From Strongylocentrotus droebachiensis (lineage: Eukaryota > Echinodermata > Echinoidea > Camarodonta > Strongylocentrotidae): 64,000 nucleotides of DNA. The notes under the pieces were generated by a model that saw only the letters and a program-made list of their open reading frames with translations, searched no databases and was not told the DNA's origin. Location: the NCBI GenBank assembly GCA_035222895.1, contig JAVYIG010002524.1, positions 62,001-126,000 on the forward strand. The letters run 5' to 3'. Of the stretch, positions 58,307-64,000 are shown one piece after another (position 1 is the first letter of the stretch; each line of letters begins with the position of its first letter). The position numbers were made by a program, and so were the translations under genes.

Positions 58307-58559
58307 TGTTTTTTTTTTACTCATTTCTTGCCTTTTTCTGAGCATAAAACCCAATATAACATTATTGGCACTTCACCGCATGTTAAGCAATCCTTTCTCA
58401 AGTCAGTTCATCCCGCAAACTATCAAAAGTGCAGTGAGAGTATTCAAGTGTAAACTTTACGATCACTTGATTTGCCATCCGTTATAATAATACTTTTTTG
58501 GTACATAGTTACGAAAGCTAGAAAATGGAAGCGGACCGAAGAGAGGACAATGCAATACA

Positions 58560-58670
58560 TATTTCCTCTGTCTATCTGTCTGTCCTTCCGTCTCTTTCTG
58601 TCTCTGGCCTTCCTGTCTCTCTCTGTCTCTCTCCGTCTCTCTCATTCTCATATATATATATATATACACA
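58560..58670. repeat. CT/TATA simple repeats
   Basis: TCTGTCTC words followed by a (TA)n run at 58651-58665. Confidence 0.9.
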
Positions 58671-58993
58671 CATCCATGCCCTCTCGCGATCCATCTAGGT
58701 CAATAGGCCATCTTGAAAACTTGGATCGCACGGTCGCACCGCCGCCAGAATACTATACACTCGACACTCATGCTGTTGACTCCCAGATCCAAACCCGTCA
58801 TCAATCGTCTAGTTTACATGTAACCTTTATGGAGATGTATTCAGGACAGCATAACCCAGCCCATACCCACTTTACTGCAGTCTGACTGCTGGAAAATTGG
58901 GATAAGTAGTGACCGTTAACTTGGTAGAATATTCATCTAGTGTATTAACTTTCGGGTCAGTCTGAGCCGGCCCTTTGGACACACATGAGAGCT

Positions 58994-59138
58994 GGGCCCC
59001 GTTTCACAAAACTTGTCATCAGTGACAGATGACAGTGTTTGTTATAAGCTACTGAAATCCTTGCTTCTGATTGGTTATCAGCAGATTTGTCATTGATATT
59101 TGTCATTTGTCATTGAAAAAGGGCTTTGTGAAACACCC
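58994..59138. mobile_element. 145-bp MITE with GGGCCCCGTTTCACAAA ends
   Basis: GGGCCCCGTTTCACAAA faces TTTGTGAAACACCC at the right. The interior has GTCATC-GTGACAGATGACA palindromes and TGATTGGTTATCAGCAGA. The GGGCCC-GTTTCA end is a common form in marine deuterostome MITEs, from memory. Single GGGCCCAT-like ends also lie near 10549 and 13090. Confidence 0.75.
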
Positions 59139-59611
59139 TCCAGGGTTGTGGAGGATCTGGGTCCTGTGGATGGTAATACTTGGCAGCTAGGAGCCGGGGG
59201 TTTCTGAATCAATGTTAACTTGGTTTGGACTCGGTTGTGATTGGGCCTTGCCAGAATGACTGTCATTTGTGTTTCTGATGACGCTTGATTTGGAAAGGGT
59301 TGCGCAAGAGGACTTTGCGTGGATCGTAACCTCCTGTGAACTGTCAGGAGGCAGTATGCAGTGTTGTAGTGCGGGTATATATAGCCGTGGGGGCACCTAC
59401 ATGTAGGTCATGAGGGTTGCATGAGTAATAGTAACCAGATGAAATGCAAGAGAAGAAAGCCACAGTGAGAGAGAGAGAGAGAGAAGAATGTTTAAGGGCG
59501 CTGTATTATCTTTTAAAAAAACGTCCTCTCCCCTTTCTATCTTTCTCTGTTTTTTTTCTGTGGCAATTTATTTAGAGAGGACACACATGTATGTCTAATG
59601 TAGCTATGTTA

Positions 59612-59735
59612 CTGGTGGTATGGCTCAGTGCATTAAGCATTAATTATCTTGGAAGACACAGTCAGTTCACCAGTGCCTTTGGATAAGGCACCAGTTTTCA
59701 ATACTGGTCTTTAATACTTACTGATTTTATCAAGT
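59612..59735 (+). mobile_element. tRNA-derived SINE remnant
   Basis: ACTGGTGGTATGGCTCAGTG then CATTAAGC resembles a tRNA 5' half with an A box; CAGTTCACC could be a B-box remnant, followed by TTTGGATAAGGCACC. It is decayed, and no anticodon stem forms, so it is not a tRNA gene. Confidence 0.5.
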
Positions 59736-60249
59736 GCTGTGATGGTTTTCATGAATAAGGATTAGGATGTCATGCAGAACTAGATCATAACATGCTCGAA
59801 ATGCATTTATCGGCATGAAAAAGACATTAGATATAGAAAGGAACACTTCAGATGCAGTGCGTATTTCATGTTTTCAAGCTTATTGTTGTTAAATGTGTGA
59901 TTGCAAAAGCTAAAATTCTATTTGCATAGTGTGTTCGGTTTTCCCAGAAAGTAAAACAATCCCCAAATTTGATCCCAATATTTTATCGCAAACAAGGTGA
60001 AGTTACATGAATGTCAACATTATCTTCTATTACATTCTGGATGATATAAAAGTGCAGAGACAAGAATATCTTGATAGTGCATCGCGTGCAGGATACCGAT
60101 TCACATGATAAAATGAAGCCTATGTAACATGAACATCCACATGACTGCAGCACGTCTGTAAAGAACTTATAAGTTACTTCAACAACTAGGCCTTAGCTTT
60201 CTGAATGGAAGGACGATTAGTTCTGTGTCTTTAATTTGTAATATATGAA

Positions 60250-60710
60250 ATACTCCTGTGTATATTACAGCCCCATTATTAAAGAATGTTTCACAGTCAC
60301 AGACACCCTTTAGTCTTATATTTTCTATGTAAAACCCTCCCTTGTATATGTATGTAACACACCTCCATTAGCTTAATATGGCAATCACATTTTCTATATC
60401 TTAAAATTCAATTGTGAACTGCCCCTTGTATGTAGCCCAGCTCCCATTAGCTTTGTATTAAAATTATAGGTACTTGGATTTGGGAGGCGAACAGCATTCC
60501 CTTTCTGTCTTAGAATTCAAATGTGAATCATCCCTTGTATCTTAATATCTTAAACTGCCTTCAAAGTTGACTTCATGTGACAATACAGACACTCTCTACA
60601 TTTTCAATGTGAACTGCCCCTTGCATGTATTGCAGCCCCGGCCCATTAGCTATGTATGACAATCACAGGTACTTGGAGTGGAGAGGCAAACGATGTCCTT
60701 TGAAACTCAC
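60250..60710 (+). repeat. Tandem repeat, ~110-130-bp unit, about 4 copies
   Basis: Units share TGTGAACTGCCCCTTGTATG, CAGCCCC-CCATTAGCT, ATGGCAATCACA-GTACTTGG and GGAGGCGAACAGCATTCC-like phrases, diverged. Confidence 0.8.
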
Positions 60711-60899
60711 ATCAATGTATTCAGGGGTGTTTTGTTTCACGACAGGAAACGCAAAAAGAGAGTAGAAATGCATACATGTATGACTGAGCGCGTTCTTGTT
60801 ACCGAGTGTACTTTTTGAGATGAAAACAAAAAGGAAGAGAAAATAAATTCATCCTTTCTACCTGTTCTGTATTTCATGTCTCTATGAATCCTCCATTTC

Positions 60900-61490
60900 T
60901 TGTATGCGTTTTTTTTGTCTTCTCTTTCTCTTTTTTGCTTTTCTCTCTCTCCCCCTCCTTCTCCTTTTCTCTTTATTCTGTCTCCTCATTTATCTCCCAA
61001 TTTTTGTCCCTATCCTTTTTTCTTTCATCATCTCTTATAACATTGTTTTCATTTTCTCTTTATTTCTTTCTCCATATTTGACTCCCATTTTTTTCCCCTT
61101 TCCCTTTTTCTCCTATCATCTCTTATAACATGTTCTCCTTTATCCTCCACTACATATCTCTTTATTTTTCTGTTGCTCTCTTTTAAACTTCTTCTGTTTT
61201 TGTCTTGCTCCCTCCACTCTTTCTCCGTCTTTCTCCCTTCTTTCCTCTCTCTGACTTTTCTGTAATGCTATCTCTCCCTCTCTGTCTGTCTCTCTGTTTG
61301 TCTCTGTCTCTCTCTCTCTCTGTTGTCTCTGTCTCTATGCCTTTGACTCTTCTCTTGCTTTCTTTGTAGCGATTTCACAGTCAGTCTCTCACTTGCTCTC
61401 TCTCTCTCCCCTCTCTCTCTCTCCCCTCTCTCTCTCTCCCCTCTCTCTCTCTCCTCTCTCTCTCTTTCTTCTCATCTTTATCTCTCTCCT
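60900..61490. repeat. CT-rich low-complexity tract
   Basis: TTTTCTC and TCTCCC words, with CCCCTCTCTCTCTCTC in a short higher-order tandem at 61406-61460. Confidence 0.95.
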
Positions 61491-61558
61491 GTTTTTCACA
61501 CATCCTTGGTTGTTTCATCACATTTACCGTTGACTCATCCTCTCAGTCAGTATCTTCC

Positions 61559-61630
61559 GCTAAGAGCGAGAAGGACGTTGAACACTGTTGAAGTACATAA
61601 GTTAACGCCCCTCTGGCTCTCAGCAGGCAT
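61559..61630. repeat. ~70-bp dispersed hairpin family, copy
   Basis: GCTAAGAGCGAGAAGGACGT, and a right arm AGTTAACGCCCCTCTGGCTC then TCAGCAGGC. Confidence 0.7.
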
Positions 61631-62559
61631 TATGCAAATTTGTGGTTATAAGAGATAATGGAGAGTTTGATGTTTTGGGAAAAGAGGAAACGCTGTCAGA
61701 CAAGTGAAATGACTTGTGAAAGTGGGCCTCCTGTTAGTAAGTAGTGCTAGCTATCGTCATCCTTTCAGCTAGTGTATATAAAAGACAAGTCTCTGGAAGC
61801 TCATGGGTTTTATTTCGTCTTTCTTGCTTGCTTTTGCAATTTTTCGCTTATCAGCCTTTTATTTGTGTGTATGATTTGTGATAACCAAAATATTTGTTCA
61901 CACTTATTTCTCAAGCTAAAGTGTAATCAGTAAATCAACTCTTATGATTTGGGCCCAATCTGAAATCCTTGTAAATCCATGCTGTATTACTTAATTTGTT
62001 CATCTTGCGACAAAATATATCTATGGGAATAGAAGTTAACATACTTTTATTCTTGACCAATTTAAACAAGCAATCTGTAAATGATTTTTGATATGGGTGT
62101 CCAGGAAATTATTCTTAATTTCTGGCTACATCGTAAATTTTGTTCATCTTGTTACAATATGTATTTGGGATTGAAAATTGACAACATGAGCAGAATTATA
62201 TAATTCTGGAAGTAAATTTTACCATTTTGTTTTATCGGTTTAGAATCTCGAAAGAGGATTAGCCAAAAACTACATTGAAAGAGATATATAAACTGAGGTT
62301 TAGGAACTCAAGATGTATAGATATTCTAAAAGAATGCAAGACTTCGAAACCGACCGGGACTAATTCTTGACATGTTATTTATATGAAAATAATGTTTAAT
62401 ATTGTATATGGAGATGTGGGAGAATTTCAATCGCATGAAAAGCTTTATAGATTGCTCCCTTGAGGGATAACATTTGTATAAGTATCCTTGCTAGATTTAA
62501 GTTTGAGATGTATGTAAGGATTTAACCCAGATTGGTGATACCTTGACAGTCTAAGTGCT

Positions 62560-62840
62560 CCTTTTCTCTGTGTCTCTTTCTCTCTTTCTCTCTGTCTCTG
62601 TCTCGTGTCTGTCTGTCTCTCTCTCTCTCTCTCTATTTCTGTCTCTCTGTTTGTCTGTCTCTCACTCTCTACATCTCTGTTTCTCTGTCTCTATCTGTCT
62701 CTCTGTCTCATTCTCTTTCTCTCTCTCTTTCTCTCTATCTCTCTCTCTCTGTCTCTTCTCTCTCTGTCTCTCTGTTTCTCTGCCTCTCTGTCTGTCTATC
62801 TCTGTCTATGTCTCTGTCTCTGTCTTTCTCTCTCTCTACC
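62560..62840. repeat. (TCTG)n/(TCTC)n tract
   Basis: Imperfect TCTCTG and TCTC repeat. The frames over it are Ser/Leu/Val-only and are not genes. Confidence 0.95.
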
Positions 62841-62954
62841 TTAGAATGCACAAATTGAAAATTGTCCCATTTCAATTGTTTAGTTTTTGGTAAGATATTG
62901 TCATATATCATTTGATGCTGATAAGGACCCTCTTGCATCCAACAGATTATATGT

Positions 62955-63030
62955 GTGTTCGGAGCCAGAAGGGTGCCAACTCATAAACTCTAACACAGAT
63001 TGTAACATCCATCTGGCTCTGAACAAACAA
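62955..63030. repeat. ~70-bp dispersed hairpin family, copy
   Basis: GTGTTCGGAGCCAGAAGGGT, GCCAACTC, and a right arm TGTAACATCCATCTGGCTCT then GAACAAAC. One of the better copies. Confidence 0.75.
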
Positions 63031-63110
63031 TCAATGACAGAATGTAGCATCAGGTTTTAGCAAATACAACTTTGGAATGCTATCTAATGAAGATGTGAAA
63101 ACAGGACACT

Positions 63111-63446
63111 TTAAAGATATAGACCAATATTGATAAAATTGCGGTTCAAGGGTTTTGGGTGCAAAATATCCATTCAATATTGTTTAAATATTGCCTTCAG
63201 AGGTTTAGATGGCAAAACTTCAACCTAAATTTGCAGAAATATATGCCCAAATGTTCCATGTTGAAGTGCATTTGCGATATCTATCCAGGCCGAATCGATA
63301 TGATAATTTACCAAATATATCAGTTTCCCTGCAAAATTTGTATCATCACTTATTGGTCAAAACATATTCTTTCACATGTTTAGTAATGAGAGCTTTCATT
63401 TCATTTTTTGAGAGGGGAGCGTTTCCAAAACTGGTCTATACCTTTA
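63111..63446 (-). mobile_element. TTAA-ended MITE, TTAAAGGTAAAGACCAGT family, copy 2 (empty site)
   Basis: The right end reads CCAAAACTGGTCTATACCTTTAA and the left TTAAAGATATAGACCAATAT. Reverse-complemented it matches 29598-29719, then continues directly into GATATATTTGGTAAATT, matching 29935 onward without the 215-bp piece. The frames at 63159-63484 overlap it and are not genes. Confidence 0.85.
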
Positions 63447-64000
63447 ATATATCAAATATCAAACCTAAGAGTGGTCATAACTAAACTGAGCATAAGAATT
63501 GAAAACAATTTGTAAGTCGCAAAATATGTCTAAATATTTGAAATTTCTCCCAGGAAGCATTACATTTAAAAAAAGACAATTATAGTGCATCCTTGTTGTT
63601 ACTATAGCATCCAGAACAGCCTATATTGAAAGAAATAAGTGATTTGACTTGGACATAAAGAAGATGAATAAGGCCCGGAGGAGGTGACACAGCATTCTTG
63701 GAAATGGAAGGGGGGCAGGAATGGAATCAGTTAAAGTAGTACCGTGATTGAAAATGGAAAGGTTGGAGGAGAGAAGGGGATGTGTGATCGGTGATGAATG
63801 AGATTCAGTGACTGTTTGCTATTATATTCTGTTTATCCTTAACATGCAGAAAGTTTATGTTAGGTTGAAAAGCAGTAGGGGCAAGGGGTGGGGGGGGGGG
63901 GGGGTAGTGGAGATCACTGTAAATCAATGAACATAGTACTCAAGTCTTGAATATAAATAGACCTCAGTGTCTGGGGAAAGCAGTGAGAAAAATGTGGAAA

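Larger units (their letters stand above)
36983..64000 (+). other. unc13 intron, at least 27 kb, open at the window edge
   Basis: It starts with a GTAAGG donor and no further unc13 exon was recognised before the window ends. It is the most repeat-dense part of the window: tandem arrays, several foldback elements, and long pyrimidine/purine tracts (43230-43370, 47320-47512, 48060-48430, 51280-51745, 53090-53400, 60900-61490, 62560-62840). Stretches where I see nothing nameable include about 37310-37970, 39600-40955, 41720-42750, 46450-47310, 48630-49520, 50570-51270, 51750-52600, 54780-55530, 55850-56385, 56730-57710, 57800-58550, 59740-60240, 61640-62550 and 63450-64000. Confidence 0.8.

Noticed and set aside
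59612..59690. A functional tRNA gene
   Set aside because: A-box-like start only; no clover-leaf can be drawn, so it is better explained as a SINE remnant.
62555..62893. 112-codon Ser/Leu/Val frame
   Set aside because: TCTG/TCTC repeat read in frame.
36983..64000. A fourth unc13 exon
   Set aside because: Searched by eye for an AG followed by a GPGEW-like phase-0 reading and found none; it may lie beyond the window.

Overview
The window is AT-rich, intron-dominated metazoan DNA, most likely from a marine deuterostome such as a sea urchin or other echinoderm. That placement is an inference from three things: one recognisable conserved metazoan gene with very long introns, many short foldback transposons, and long CT/GA microsatellites. 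No bacterial, organellar or viral gene organisation was seen.

The only protein-coding content I can defend is three consecutive exons of one plus-strand gene, an UNC13/Munc13 orthologue (presynaptic vesicle-priming factor). They lie at 3011-3040, 22994-23093 and 36865-36982. Each has a polypyrimidine-AG acceptor and a GTAAG-type donor, and the phases (1, 2, 0) join without a break. Together they encode about 83 residues covering nearly all of the N-terminal C2A domain. The initiator exon should lie upstream of base 1 or be unrecognised in 1-3010. The next exon was not found, so the intron after 36982 runs at least 27 kb. Internal introns are about 20.0 kb and 13.8 kb. Almost all the remaining open frames are chance or low-complexity frames.

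The introns are a dense mosaic of repeats. 1-3010 has a G-rich minisatellite, a palindrome cluster and a decayed inverted-repeat element. 3041-22993 has a recent 351-bp tandem duplication, a (GGGA)n tract, a 1.3-kb element with 40-bp terminal inverted repeats (TIRs), a 2.4-kb degenerate minisatellite, a 538-bp TTAA-ended foldback element and two copies of one mariner-like MITE. 23094-36864 has several TTAA-ended MITEs, one carrying a LINE/SINE-tail insertion whose empty site is preserved in a sister copy at 63111-63446. 36983-64000 has a 125-bp tandem array, a 753-bp foldback element, a roughly 150-bp tandem array interrupted by several foldback elements, a MITE with telomere-like interior, and many CT/GA tracts.

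The most interesting unexplained signal is a family of about 13 dispersed ~70-bp hairpins with arms like CTGTTNAGAGCCAGAAGGG and its complement, spread over both flanks of the gene region. One copy is split by a 363-bp foldback element. Several other cases of elements nested in elements allow relative dating inside this single window.
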